From assembly GCF_002591895.1 (NCBI RefSeq), contig NZ_NISX01000013.1:86368-150367 (forward strand): a DNA stretch of 64,000 nucleotides, in the 5' to 3' direction. Positions within the stretch are counted from its first letter, which is position 1. The number at the start of each line of letters is the position of its first letter. The notes under the pieces are model-generated. The model had not been told where the DNA came from. It did not search any database and saw only the letters and a list, made by a program, of their open reading frames with translations. The stretch comes from Lacimicrobium alkaliphilum (lineage in GTDB: Bacteria; Pseudomonadota; Gammaproteobacteria; Enterobacterales; Alteromonadaceae). The position numbers and the translations under genes are program-made. This document shows, piece after piece, positions 38,501 to 50,053 of this stretch.

Positions 38501-38520
38501 TACATACAAAGTTGTATGTA
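38501..38520 (-). promoter_or_regulatory. AcrR-type operator upstream of acrAB
   Basis: TACATACAAAGTTGTATGTA: two 9-bp arms separated by 2 bp, perfect palindrome. It is 56 bp upstream of the acrA ATG. The E. coli AcrR site also begins TACATACA and ends TGTATGTA with a longer centre, so the half-sites are the same but the spacing here is shorter. Confidence 0.75.
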
Positions 38521-38743
38521 AGCAATCCTGCCTGAAACTGATTCTTATTTCTCTATGGTCTGTACGAACAGTGTACCGCGATATACTGATGTTGATAAAC
38601 GCCGGCAATACAAGGGTTACAGGCATATTATAGTGGTCGCATCGTAAAACAGGTTATCGACACGGGAAATTGTAAAAATTGGTTACCGTTGCTGAAGAAT
38701 CAGCGTAAAGCAGGAATTCCCGATATCGCTACTCAGGCAGGGT

Positions 38744-40090
38744 TTACTCAGAAACAAGCTGGCTGGTTAGTTTGACCAGTTTTTTCCAGACGGGGGAAAG
38801 ATCGGGATAGCGGCCGTTATCCCGATTCAGCCCGCCATGCTGGCGGTTGGTAAGCAGAACAATCACCAGTTGTTGTTCTGGCTGAACCAGAAATTGTGTA
38901 CCGGTAAAGCCGGGGTGCCAGAAACTCACACCTGTCGCATTGTTGTCTTTCCAGAACCCCAGAGCCTGGTGGTTATCATAGGGGGTCTGCAAAAAGGTAT
39001 TCAGCGTGTCAGCGTCGCAAAGCCGGAAATTCCCATACCCGCAACCGTTGAGCAGCGTCTGTCCGAGAATCGCCAGATCGCCGACGGTGGAAAAAAGCCC
39101 TGCATGGCCTGCGACACCGCCCAGGCCATACCAGGCATTGCCGTCATTGGCTTCGCCGATAAGGGTGTAGTTCCGATAAGCGGAAAACGGCTCTTTGGGT
39201 AAAGGTTGTGCTAACGGATAGGGTTTGCCTGTGGCGACCATGTTCTGCTCAAAAGGATTTCCGTGAGAGGTGGCTGCGATCTGTTTACCCTTGGCCGGAA
39301 CCGGGCGATAGCCGGTGTTGTTCATACCCAGTGGGTTGTAGATGTGCCGCTCTGTAAACTGATTTAGTGGCATGCCACTGACCTTTTCAATGATCTTACC
39401 CAGCAGTATAAAGCCCAGATCTGAGTAGGCTCTGCGTTCTCCAGGTGAATAGCGCAGTGGCAGCGCGGCTATATAGTCCACAGTAGTCCGGTTGTTAGTG
39501 GTATATAACCAGGTGGGCTGCCATTGCCATAACCCACTGCGGTGGGTGAGTAACTGGCGAACGCTGATTTTGGCTTTGTCTGTACCGGAAAACTCTGCAA
39601 AAAACTTATCCAGAGTGTCATCAAGAAAAAGTTGTTGCTCACTAACCAGATGCATTAAGGATACGGTTGTGGCAGCGACCTTAGTCACCGAAGCTAAATC
39701 AAAAATTGTCTCTGAGGACACGGGGATTGGGTTTTCTGAACGCAATAACTGGCCATTGGATTGCAGTTCTGACACCTGAGCATAGCCAAAGGCCTGCTGA
39801 TAGAAGATTTTTCCCTGGTGGGCGATAAGAACCGATGCACCCGTATAGAGGTCATTTTCTTCTGTGCCTGCATGGTCCCCAATCAGCGCAGCTATCTCAG
39901 AAAAATCGTACTGAGGCTCAGTGGTAGCATAAGTAAGCCGAGGATAAGTGGTTTGTGGTTCTTTTGAAGCAGTGGCTGAGGCAGCGAAAGCAGTCATCAG
40001 CGGCATGATCATTAACACAGTAAGTAAAAGGGTATTCAGGATATAGTGCATGATGGCAACGACAACGCCCGGCTTGAGGAACTTAATCAT
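38744..40090 (-). CDS. Secreted serine hydrolase of the beta-lactamase/PBP4B (YfeW) family
   Basis: 448 residues with a hydrophobic signal (ILNTLLLTVLMIMPLMTAFA). The active-site motif SVTK at Ser134-Lys137 lies in FDLASVTKVAAT, the same as in E. coli YfeW (penicillin-binding protein 4B). The second motif is YSDLGF and the final strand motif HPGFTGTQF. It probably acts in the periplasm on peptidoglycan peptides. The start could be ATG 40090 or 40051; 40090 has a modest ribosome site (AAGG). Confidence 0.85.
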   Translation of the reverse strand: MIKFLKPGVVVAIMHYILNTLLLTVLMIMPLMTAFAASATASKEPQTTYPRLTYATTEPQYDFSEIAALIGDHAGTEENDLYTGASVLIAHQGKIFYQQAFGYAQVSELQSNGQLLRSENPIPVSSETIFDLASVTKVAATTVSLMHLVSEQQLFLDDTLDKFFAEFSGTDKAKISVRQLLTHRSGLWQWQPTWLYTTNNRTTVDYIAALPLRYSPGERRAYSDLGFILLGKIIEKVSGMPLNQFTERHIYNPLGMNNTGYRPVPAKGKQIAATSHGNPFEQNMVATGKPYPLAQPLPKEPFSAYRNYTLIGEANDGNAWYGLGGVAGHAGLFSTVGDLAILGQTLLNGCGYGNFRLCDADTLNTFLQTPYDNHQALGFWKDNNATGVSFWHPGFTGTQFLVQPEQQLVIVLLTNRQHGGLNRDNGRYPDLSPVWKKLVKLTSQLVSE

Positions 40091-40254
40091 GCTTAACCTT
40101 GCCAGAAAAACCTGTAGAGTAAAACCGTCTGTAAAAGTAAACCGTATCTGACGATTGCGACAATCGATTTATACGGCGGGACAGATGCCCGGTTCTGAAC
40201 TACTTTTCACTTAGGCTATAGATAGTTACGGGCGAGCAGTGCATTGAGTACTGA

Positions 40255-42471
<2,217 letters not shown>

Positions 42472-42493
42472 TCTTTTGGCAATGCAGTAAAAC

Positions 42494-42520
42494 AACGGGG
42501 CCATTGAGCCCCGTTTTTTG
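42494..42520 (+). terminator. Intrinsic terminator after katG
   Basis: AACGGGGC, loop CATTGA, GCCCCGTT, followed by TTTTG; 8-bp perfect GC-rich stem just downstream of katG. Confidence 0.85.
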
Positions 42521-42630
42521 TTGGGTGTCTGAGTCACCTGCTCTTAACAGGAACACAAATCACCGCAACGCAAAGCAGTGAAAACCTGTTATAACATGTT
42601 CAAAACGGAACGACACAGAGAGCTAAGGTA

Positions 42631-43221
42631 ATGAAATTATTATGGATATCCCTGTTCACTGCGGTGCTAATCTGGTCAGGCATTGAACCCAAAGACACCT
42701 TTACCTGGTTTCTCGAAGTGTTGCCCGCCATGATTGGTGCATTGCTGGTGGTCACCACCTACAAAAGATTTCCGCTCACTCCTTTGCTTTACGTACTGAT
42801 TCTGGCCCATTGCGTGATACTGATGGTGGGTGGTCATTACACCTATGCCGAGGTACCGCTGTTTGACGGTTTGTTTGGTGCAGAGCGAAATAACTACGAC
42901 AAACTGGGGCATTTCTTCCAGGGATTTGTACCGGCAATCCTGGCTCGCGAGTTGTTGATCCGGCTTAATGTGGTCAATGGCGGGGCCTGGCGTAACCTGT
43001 TTATTGTCTCGGTCTGCCTTGGCTTCAGCGCCTTTTATGAACTGCTGGAATGGTGGGTGGCCGTGGCTTCGGGCGAAGGTGCAGAGGCCTTTCTCGGAAC
43101 GCAGGGGTATGTCTGGGATACCCAGTCTGACATGGGCTTTGCCCTGCTCGGCGCCCTTATTGCCCTGGTGACTCTGTCAAAATGGCATGACACTCAACTG
43201 GAAGCTTTAAAGCGCAGATAG
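42631..43221 (+). CDS. DUF2238/YjdF-like inner-membrane protein
   Basis: 196 residues with about five membrane segments (LWISLFTAVLIWSG; FTWFLEVLPAMIGALLVVTT; ILAHCVILMVGGHYTY; FYELLEWWVAVASG; FALLGALIALVTL). The YDKLGHFFQGFVPAILARE segment and YVWDTQSDMGFALLGA are features of the YjdF/DUF2238 family. Function is unknown. It is followed immediately by the broken hydrolase gene. Confidence 0.85.
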   Translation: MKLLWISLFTAVLIWSGIEPKDTFTWFLEVLPAMIGALLVVTTYKRFPLTPLLYVLILAHCVILMVGGHYTYAEVPLFDGLFGAERNNYDKLGHFFQGFVPAILARELLIRLNVVNGGAWRNLFIVSVCLGFSAFYELLEWWVAVASGEGAEAFLGTQGYVWDTQSDMGFALLGALIALVTLSKWHDTQLEALKRR

Positions 43222-43554
43222 ATGGATAAGCTGTTAACGCTGTTACTGGCCCCATGGCTTTTGTATCAGGGCCGTCTGGTTCGCCGGCATGCTCTGCGCC
43301 TGCCCGAAGCATCAGGTGTGCGAAACGGCGCTCGTGGCTCAGGGGCGCCGCTGGGTGTATTGGTGCTGGGTGATTCGGCCGCCGCCGGTGTAGGCTGCGC
43401 CAGCCAGTGTGAGGCGATCACTGGCCATTGGATCAATCATCTGGCTTCGGGGTAGGCTGAGTTTATCGCCCGTGATGGTTTTCACCCCTCCAGTAAAGGT
43501 GCCAAAGCCTGGGCACAAGCCGTGACACGGATTAATCCTGAAGCAAAATCCTGA
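43222..43554 (+). pseudogene. SGNH/GDSL hydrolase, internally deleted remnant
   Basis: The front reads as an SGNH hydrolase: an N-terminal helix (LLTLLLAPWLLYQG) then LGVLVLGDSAAAGVG with the GDS nucleophile. A TAG stop follows at 43453-43455. In the same frame after that stop comes RDGFHPSSKGAKAWAQAV, the Asp/His block of the same family, up to TGA 43552-43554. About 100 middle residues are missing, so the gene has lost the core between blocks I and V and also carries a stop at the junction. No frameshift is needed. It directly follows DUF2238 (no gap). Confidence 0.8.
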
Positions 43555-43661
43555 GTCTTACGCAATTGGTCTTACTCCTTCATATTTTCGCCATCATAAC
43601 GGTGTAATCTGGCTGTGTTATCAGTAATAATCCCCTTCCATGCAGTTTAGCCAGGTGCAGT

Positions 43662-44717
43662 ATGCTTAAGTTCTGGTACAAAGAGTTTCCGCAATACCCT
43701 CAGGAGCATCTTGAATACTGGCGCTCACGTCTGATCCAGCACACGCTGTTGATCAGTGCGGCTTTTTTCCTGCTGCTGACACTCCTTAATCTGCTCTTTT
43801 TCGGGGCTTACCGGCTTGCACTTCTGGACAGCTGCGGCCTAGTGATCACTCTGGCTATTTATGCCTGGTTCCGGCGAACGGCCAATATCGGTGTCGCAGC
43901 ATGGGCATTCTCGCTTATGGCTGCCGGGTTGATATGCCTGTTTGTTTTGATGGTAGGAGGTAGTGCGCACTCACTTATGTGGGCTACCCTGATCCCGCCT
44001 TTTACCTTTTTCCTGGTGGGGCGTCAGTGGGGAACGGTGCTCAGCACTGTGGTTTTCAGCCTGTGTGCTGTGGTGGTTTACCAGCAGGTACAGGCACAAC
44101 AGGTGGTGACCTTCGGTACCGGTGCGCTGTTAAATGTTATCGAAGTTTCCATTGCTCATATTCTGATATTTCGTTTTTATGAGCGCAGCCGAACCGTGGC
44201 CTATCAGCAGCTTGCCGGTAAAACTAACCAGATGCGCCAGATGGCCGAGACTGACAAGCTTACCGGACTGTACAATCGTGAGAAGCTGGATCAGACGCTC
44301 AATGGCCTGCTGCCGGACATCACACAAAGCAATACGCCCGTTACCCTGATGTTGCTGGATATCGATCACTTTAAACAGATAAACGATGAGTTCGGTCACC
44401 TAACCGGTGACAAAGTGCTGACACAGCTGGCCGAACTCCTGCGCAGTCAGATGCGGAATCAGGATTTTATTGCCCGCTGGGGCGGCGAAGAATTTGTGGT
44501 GCTGTTGCCGGATACCCTGCTTAAACCTGGCACAGAACTGGCGGAGAGACTGCGGTTGTATATCGCCGCGCAGTCTGTTGAGGGGCATAACTTAACCATC
44601 AGCATCGGCGTTGCCCAGCATCAGCAAAATGAAAGCACCGAAGCCCTGCTGGACAGGGCCGACAAGGCCCTCTATCAGGCCAAAAAACAGGGCCGAAATC
44701 GGGTTGTTTCAGCGTAG
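43662..44717 (+). CDS. Membrane diguanylate cyclase (GGDEF)
   Basis: 351 residues. Six hydrophobic segments cover about 30-180, then a short linker and a GGDEF domain at about 195-350. The active site is RWGGEEFVVLLP (GGEEF variant, compatible with activity), and LDIDHFKQINDEFGH carries the metal aspartates. No RxxD I-site is evident five residues before GGEEF (region MRNQDFIARWGGEEF). It makes c-di-GMP in response to an unknown membrane signal. Confidence 0.93.
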   Translation: MLKFWYKEFPQYPQEHLEYWRSRLIQHTLLISAAFFLLLTLLNLLFFGAYRLALLDSCGLVITLAIYAWFRRTANIGVAAWAFSLMAAGLICLFVLMVGGSAHSLMWATLIPPFTFFLVGRQWGTVLSTVVFSLCAVVVYQQVQAQQVVTFGTGALLNVIEVSIAHILIFRFYERSRTVAYQQLAGKTNQMRQMAETDKLTGLYNREKLDQTLNGLLPDITQSNTPVTLMLLDIDHFKQINDEFGHLTGDKVLTQLAELLRSQMRNQDFIARWGGEEFVVLLPDTLLKPGTELAERLRLYIAAQSVEGHNLTISIGVAQHQQNESTEALLDRADKALYQAKKQGRNRVVSA

Positions 44718-44914
44718 TGACAAAGAGGTTTTCCGGCTTTTAATGGATGTAATCGGCATATAATTTATCTCTGGGAAGAGACAGAGTTTACTGACTTTAT
44801 TGTTGTTGCACAGAGAGTAGCCCGACATTTGGCTGTGCGAGAATAATCTCACAGATATGGCGGTACAGCGAGTACCAGGGCGGTTAGAACATCTTTCTTG
44901 ATGACTCGGATAAA

Positions 44915-44942
44915 TGTCTCTATATTTATAGACAAATGTCTA
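44915..44942 (+). promoter_or_regulatory. Operator half-site cluster for the Xre/RES pair
   Basis: TAGACA-AA-TGTCTA (44929-44942) is a perfect palindrome. An extra TGTCT at 44915-44919 pairs with AGACA at 44930, so three half-sites lie just before the ribosome site (GGAGG) of the antitoxin. This is the expected place for autoregulation by the Xre-type antitoxin. Confidence 0.55.
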
Positions 44943-44954
44943 ACGGAGGTCTGT

Positions 44955-45392
44955 ATGAGCGCGGCCCAGGAACTTGATTTTGTAAAAGTGATCTCTGACG
45001 GAGCGATCAATCGCATGTCGTCACCCTTTGATGAAATAGCTATTGTGGATCACGGTATTGGCATGGAAGGGTTAAGGCGCTTTGAAAAAGCGATGCATTG
45101 GGAACTGAATACAGTGGCACAATTGTTAAGCACCACTAAAAAGACGCTGGAGCGCCATGCAAAGCAACATAAGCGGTTGAACAAAACCATCAGTGAAAAT
45201 GCGCTGGAGGTGGCCAAACTTTCTACAACTGGTATTGAATACTTTGGCAGTGTAGAACGATGGAAAGCATGGCTGAATACGCCTAATGTTCAGTTTAATC
45301 ACCAGGCGCCAAAGTCAGTCTTACACACAGCTCGTGGACGAGAGTTGATACGCCGGGTCATTCGCGGTCTTGAGTATGGATTTGTTGCTTAG
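44955..45392 (+). CDS. Xre/MbcA/ParS-type antitoxin
   Basis: 145 residues from ATG 44955 (GGAGG upstream). The first half has a Xre-like helical region (MEGLRRFEKAMHWELNTVAQ, then LLSTTKKTLERHAKQHKRL), and the end is the ParS/DUF2384 toxin-binding domain (TGIEYFGSVERWKAWLNTPN and RRVIRGLEYGF). It neutralises the RES toxin encoded next. The stop TAG overlaps the toxin GTG. Confidence 0.85.
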   Translation: MSAAQELDFVKVISDGAINRMSSPFDEIAIVDHGIGMEGLRRFEKAMHWELNTVAQLLSTTKKTLERHAKQHKRLNKTISENALEVAKLSTTGIEYFGSVERWKAWLNTPNVQFNHQAPKSVLHTARGRELIRRVIRGLEYGFVA

Positions 45393-45871
45393 TGATTGTC
45401 TTTCGTATCGCCCCAAAAAGACACAATAAAAAGAATAATGCCTTGTCCGGTGTTGGCGGTCATTATGCAGAGGGCAGGTGGCATTATCAGGGGCATCGGG
45501 TGGTATATACTGCCAGCACCCGCTCATTGGCCATGTTGGAACGATTGGTGAATGACACCTCGGAAATTCTGTCAACGGATTTATCTGTTACCACGATTCT
45601 GATCCCTGACACCATAAAAATTGTGCAGTATAGCGTTTCTGAACTGGATAAAGGCTGGGATGTAACGCCTTATACGCCAGTCACTCAGGAAGTGGGAACC
45701 GCGTGGTTTAAGAGCAACGCCTCCTCAGTGCTGAGAGTGCCATCCTCTCTGTGCGCGGATGAGTACAATTACATTATCAATCCTGAACATGAAGACGTCG
45801 GACTCATTAAGTGCGTGGATTGCCAGCCGTTCTCCTATCCCCCGCGATTAGCCAGCACACTCAATCCCTGA
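45392..45871 (+). CDS. RES-domain toxin (NAD+-degrading)
   Basis: 159 residues beginning at GTG 45392 (MIVFRIAPKRHNKK). RES motifs: GRWHYQGHRVVYTAST (Arg, Tyr), the acid in LAMLERLVN, SVLRVPSSL (Ser) and NPEHED. RES toxins such as MbcT deplete NAD+. Translation is coupled with the antitoxin by a one-base overlap. It ends 24 bp before the convergent subtilase gene. Confidence 0.85.
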   Translation: MIVFRIAPKRHNKKNNALSGVGGHYAEGRWHYQGHRVVYTASTRSLAMLERLVNDTSEILSTDLSVTTILIPDTIKIVQYSVSELDKGWDVTPYTPVTQEVGTAWFKSNASSVLRVPSSLCADEYNYIINPEHEDVGLIKCVDCQPFSYPPRLASTLNP

Positions 45872-45895
45872 GCAATTTCACGCTGTGTTTAATAA

Positions 45896-48800
45896 CTATC
45901 TCACCGGCTTAAGAAAACTCCTCGTGATCGCTGTTACCATCAAAGCCAGCAAAGAAAACAGCACGCCGCCGCCTGAACCTGAGCCCGGCGGTTCGCTGTT
46001 GGTTGCTCTGACCGTTACCCTTGCGCTTTGTGGTGCACTGGATAACTGGCCATCTGATGCGGTTACCGAAAATACCAGGCTGGCCCCTGAGCTGGTATCC
46101 GGTGCGGTAAAGCTCATCTGATTGCCATCGGCTGACATCGTCACCTCCGGGCCTTGTGTCTGCTCCCAGGACCAGGTCAGCGGGTCGTTTTCGATATCAC
46201 TGCCCTGTGCGGTAAGGGTGACACTGGTGCCCGGATCCACTGTCTGCGCGGCAATGTCACTGACATTCGGCGCATCATTCACTGCGGTGATGGAGAGTGC
46301 CACGCTGGTGCTGGCAGATAACGCTCCGTTCTCGTCGGCAACCTGATATTCAAGCAAATCAGTACCGTTGAAATTCGCAACTGGGGTGTACTGAATACGC
46401 CCGTCGACCACTGAGGCCTGACCCTGTTGGGGCGGGGTGACGATGGCAAGGGTCGACGTATCGAGCGCTGGCATGGGTATTTTTATCAGACGACTGGCCT
46501 GGGTTATCTGCTTTGCAGCCCAAAGCTCTGCGCTGACTACCACATCACGGGGGGCATTATCGTTGTTCAGTACGTCAATCACCCTCACCTCGTCTTCATC
46601 CAACGTAACAGCGTCTGGTTGGGTGTTGATACCGGCATCTTCGAGGGCAATCTTATAATCAATATCTGCCATACCTGTGGGCTGGGTGCTTAACGCGAGC
46701 GAGAATGGGGCGCCGCTGATCGGTATCGGCAAGGATGTTTCAGTGACCGTATTAAGGTAGTTGACCCCCAGCGTTGCATCACTGTTTTCAGCACCAATGG
46801 TGGCATTAATGGGATCCACAACATGAAAGTAATTAAACAGGATTTCATCGCTGTTTTCTTTTATCACCACCTGAAAGGTATAGGGTTGCCGGCCTTCTTC
46901 GTCAGAACCGAAGGGCGCAACCTGATTCCATTCAACAACCAGGTAACGCTCGCCCTGCCAGTCGATAGTATCAATATACAGGGCACCTTCGCCGTTATCA
47001 GAGGGGTCATTGGGGTCACGCAGATCATAATCGGCCCATAACGGTGCAATCACATTATTGAGGTTGTCTTCGCTGGGAAATTCCACCACCCGGTTGGCAT
47101 CAAAGGGCCCCAGTTCTATCTGGCCCGCCACAATAAAGCCGTTGCTGGATACGGTAATGCCCGGGTACTGCTCGCCATGATAAGTAAAGGGGAAGTCCAC
47201 CTGGGTTGAAAATGCCGTGCACCCATCCTGGCAAAATACCGGCTGCACGCCTGTGGATTTTAATGTGGGGGCATTCCAGGGCGTGGTTGCCTGCAGCGAC
47301 ATGCTGCCTGTACTGAGCGCCCCTTGCCAGTGCAGCTTGCCATCATCGCCGATGGCAAGCTGATAAGTCTGACCATTGGACACCTCAGCCTGAATACTGC
47401 CGGGTATGATGGTGGCAAAATCCGGCACGCTGACACTCAGCGACGGGTCTTGTACAAAATCAATGTTCCTGACCCGGGTCGTGGCACTGAGATCGCCATT
47501 TTGCGCCACTGACAGGTTAGAACTTAAGGCCCGGGTGTCGCTGTTATCATTGGCAAATATGGCAATGGGAAGCTGCTGGGTAAGGCTGTTGCCCTGACTG
47601 AATTCAACCTTCCCGAACACCCACTTGCCGTTTTCCACATCTGAAGTGTCGATGCTGAAGGCCAGATTGGCAGAGGCGCCGGGAGTATTCGCTCTGGCCA
47701 GCGTCAGGCTCTGTTGTTGCAGGGTAAAGGTCGCCTGAGGATCGTCCAACTGAATATCCACCGTCCAACTTTGCGCAGTATCGCTGACGTTAGTGACCAC
47801 ATTAGTAAAGCTGCAGGAGGCCACACAGGCGCCATGGGCATAAGAGCCTGACTCAAAGGTGAGTGCTGCGTTTATCGCAGCCGGAATATCAAGCATGCCA
47901 GCGCCTTGCTCAAACGGCGAGGCCGGTTGCTGATTGACTTTAACCGCTGCCTTGGCAGTGGATATCAGCGCGGTTTTGATCTGCTTGCTGCTCCAGTCAG
48001 GGTGAGCCTGTCGTATCAGTGCCGCTGCGCCCGCCACCATAGGAGACGACATACTGGTGCCGCTAATCAGGGCAAATGCCGGCGTATTATTCTGAGGTGA
48101 GGGTGATGGCAGCGAACCCATAGGAAAGCCAACATCAGGCTCCGGTGCCGCCGCAGAGAGAGTATCTGTGCCCGGCGCGGTGATATCCGGCTTAAGCACA
48201 TTGGGGTTAAGGTTGGGGCCAACAGAACTGCTAGGATTTAACTGGTTATACAGGGCCTGATTAAGCAGTGCCTCACGGCTGCCCGAAATCAGTATCTGGT
48301 TGTTCTGAGTGAGGGCTTTTTGCCTTAGCATGCGCCCGTCTGCGCGGGTTAGCCCCAGCAGCGGCAGGGAAAATTCACCAGAGAACTGATTAAAGGGTCT
48401 GAGCGTTTCAAAGTCAGACACATTGTCCTGATACACCAGTACGGCACTGCCGCCTGCCTCTGCGACATTGCTGACAATAGTGTCCAGCGGGCAGGCGTTG
48501 GTGTAATCCACCAGCACCGCCAGGCCTGAGAATGCGCCTTCGCCTGCTGCTGAACAGCCGTCTGCGGGCTCGCCACTGCCGTTGGTCATCAGGCCAAGAG
48601 TCAGCTGCATATCGTCAAATGACAGCTGAGTGTCACCGGAGTATGCCGGAAACTCGGTATCGTCAATCCTCAGCTTATGGCCGAATATTCTGCCAACGGT
48701 GCTGTTTGCCACGGTAATGCCTGACTCAATACAACCGGGGCAATTGATGGCATTATCGCTCAAAGAGCCATTGTTACCGGCGGAATTGACGATCACTACA

Positions 48801-49801
48801 CCCAGTTGTTCCGCCGTGCTGAACACTTGTGTATAAACCGATTCTTCGGGGCTTTCGTCCTGAATCGAACCCCAGGAGTTGTTAATCACATCAGCGCCGT
48901 CTTTTACCGCATGTTCCAGCGCTGCAAGCAACATGGCATCTGAGCCGGTAACGATACCGCCATTATCAAACAGCGCTTTGTAGACCATCAGATACGCGCC
49001 GGGCGCAACACCGGACAGGTTTACATCAACCCCTTCGAATGTCACCTCAATCGGGTTTCCTGCGGCGATACCGGCCACATGGGTGCCATGTCGGTTGGTA
49101 TCCAGGGGGGAGACATCGCTAACAGAATCGAACGCAAAGTTGTCATCTTCGGGCTTAAAGACCCTGGCGATAATCACCTTGTTATTGCAAAAATCCGGGT
49201 CGCCACCCTCCATACGACAATAATCGGGGTTCTGACTCAGCCAGCTATTGCCGGACAGATCCGGGGCCTCAAACCCCGTATCATCAAACATCGGATTGCC
49301 AGGCTGGATGCCCGAATCAATAATGGCGATTTTAATGCCCTTGCCGGCTTCATGCTGACCACCCATCTGCGACCAGGCTTCGATGCTTTTGATCGCCTGA
49401 TGGCTGCTATCCAGATGGGCATAGCGCATTTTAACCGGGTAGACGCGTTTAACCCCGGGCAGTGCTAATACCCTGCCCAGTTCGCTTTCATCGAGTGACA
49501 CTTCCAAGCCGTTAAGCAAGGTATCAAAGCGACGTTTGACAGAAATCGTTGGAACACGCTTTTTGATTTGCTCCGTAAACGCCCTTTGTTGCTGCTGCAC
49601 CATACTGCGATAGTGGGTTTGCGCCTTGCCGGCGGCCGCGCTCTGTTTTGTAGTCTGTGCAAGGGCAGCCGGTGCTTCAAGCTCGACAATATACCGGCCC
49701 TGAATCACCTTTGCGCTGGCCCGGGCCATATCCATAAAGGCAAAACACATCAATAACGCAACGCAAAAGTATGCTGACAACCGCTCGGCAACCTTAGCCA
49801 T
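45896..49801 (-). CDS. Large secreted subtilase with PA and Ig-like domains, GlyGly-CTERM-like tail
   Basis: 1301 residues from ATG 49801, which has GGAGAA ahead of it; upstream in-frame ATGs lack a site. Order: signal peptide, I9-like propeptide (about 30-125), S8 domain with Asp in IAIIDSGIQ, His in NRHGTHVAGIAAG, an inserted PA domain, Ser in ISGTSMSSPMVAGAA. Then an Fn3-like part, a nidogen-like/beta region, and cadherin-like repeats (LNNDNAPRDVVV, VNDAPNVSDIAAQTV). C-terminus GSGSGGGVLFSLLALMV with a basic end indicates surface processing by rhombosortase after type II export. Confidence 0.9.
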   Translation of the reverse strand: MAKVAERLSAYFCVALLMCFAFMDMARASAKVIQGRYIVELEAPAALAQTTKQSAAAGKAQTHYRSMVQQQQRAFTEQIKKRVPTISVKRRFDTLLNGLEVSLDESELGRVLALPGVKRVYPVKMRYAHLDSSHQAIKSIEAWSQMGGQHEAGKGIKIAIIDSGIQPGNPMFDDTGFEAPDLSGNSWLSQNPDYCRMEGGDPDFCNNKVIIARVFKPEDDNFAFDSVSDVSPLDTNRHGTHVAGIAAGNPIEVTFEGVDVNLSGVAPGAYLMVYKALFDNGGIVTGSDAMLLAALEHAVKDGADVINNSWGSIQDESPEESVYTQVFSTAEQLGVVIVNSAGNNGSLSDNAINCPGCIESGITVANSTVGRIFGHKLRIDDTEFPAYSGDTQLSFDDMQLTLGLMTNGSGEPADGCSAAGEGAFSGLAVLVDYTNACPLDTIVSNVAEAGGSAVLVYQDNVSDFETLRPFNQFSGEFSLPLLGLTRADGRMLRQKALTQNNQILISGSREALLNQALYNQLNPSSSVGPNLNPNVLKPDITAPGTDTLSAAAPEPDVGFPMGSLPSPSPQNNTPAFALISGTSMSSPMVAGAAALIRQAHPDWSSKQIKTALISTAKAAVKVNQQPASPFEQGAGMLDIPAAINAALTFESGSYAHGACVASCSFTNVVTNVSDTAQSWTVDIQLDDPQATFTLQQQSLTLARANTPGASANLAFSIDTSDVENGKWVFGKVEFSQGNSLTQQLPIAIFANDNSDTRALSSNLSVAQNGDLSATTRVRNIDFVQDPSLSVSVPDFATIIPGSIQAEVSNGQTYQLAIGDDGKLHWQGALSTGSMSLQATTPWNAPTLKSTGVQPVFCQDGCTAFSTQVDFPFTYHGEQYPGITVSSNGFIVAGQIELGPFDANRVVEFPSEDNLNNVIAPLWADYDLRDPNDPSDNGEGALYIDTIDWQGERYLVVEWNQVAPFGSDEEGRQPYTFQVVIKENSDEILFNYFHVVDPINATIGAENSDATLGVNYLNTVTETSLPIPISGAPFSLALSTQPTGMADIDYKIALEDAGINTQPDAVTLDEDEVRVIDVLNNDNAPRDVVVSAELWAAKQITQASRLIKIPMPALDTSTLAIVTPPQQGQASVVDGRIQYTPVANFNGTDLLEYQVADENGALSASTSVALSITAVNDAPNVSDIAAQTVDPGTSVTLTAQGSDIENDPLTWSWEQTQGPEVTMSADGNQMSFTAPDTSSGASLVFSVTASDGQLSSAPQSARVTVRATNSEPPGSGSGGGVLFSLLALMVTAITRSFLKPVR

Positions 49802-50000
49802 GTTCTTCTCCATTTGAGGTGACAGACGCAAAATTAATCAGATACTAATCAGAATTGCTGTACAAAAACCGTACACTTGGTGAACAAGTGCTACAGGGTG
49901 TAACCGGCCCAAAAGATTGGCTTGCTGAGCAGCATGTTTGCTGAGGTTATTGCTTTTGCACGGGGAAGTTGGGAGAGTAATAAGTGAGTGGACCTTCCGT

Positions 50001-50046
50001 GTCAACGCCTCATTCAGCGGCTTGTCCGCTGCAATGCTTTGTTATG
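50001..50046 (-). other. Putative integron attC site (after the OLD-type gene)
   Basis: In the direction of the cassette the element begins ATAACAAAGCATTGCAGCGG and ends CCGCTGAATGAGGCGTTGA. The two sides pair as in an attC: R'' TAAC with R' GTT; an unpaired centre (AAAG against GCCT); then CATT and CAGCGG pairing with a single extrahelical G in between. It lies directly after the OLD-type stop. The R' is not perfect (GTTGACA versus GTTRRRY), so it may be an eroded terminal site. Confidence 0.6.
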
Positions 50047-50053
50047 TGATTTT

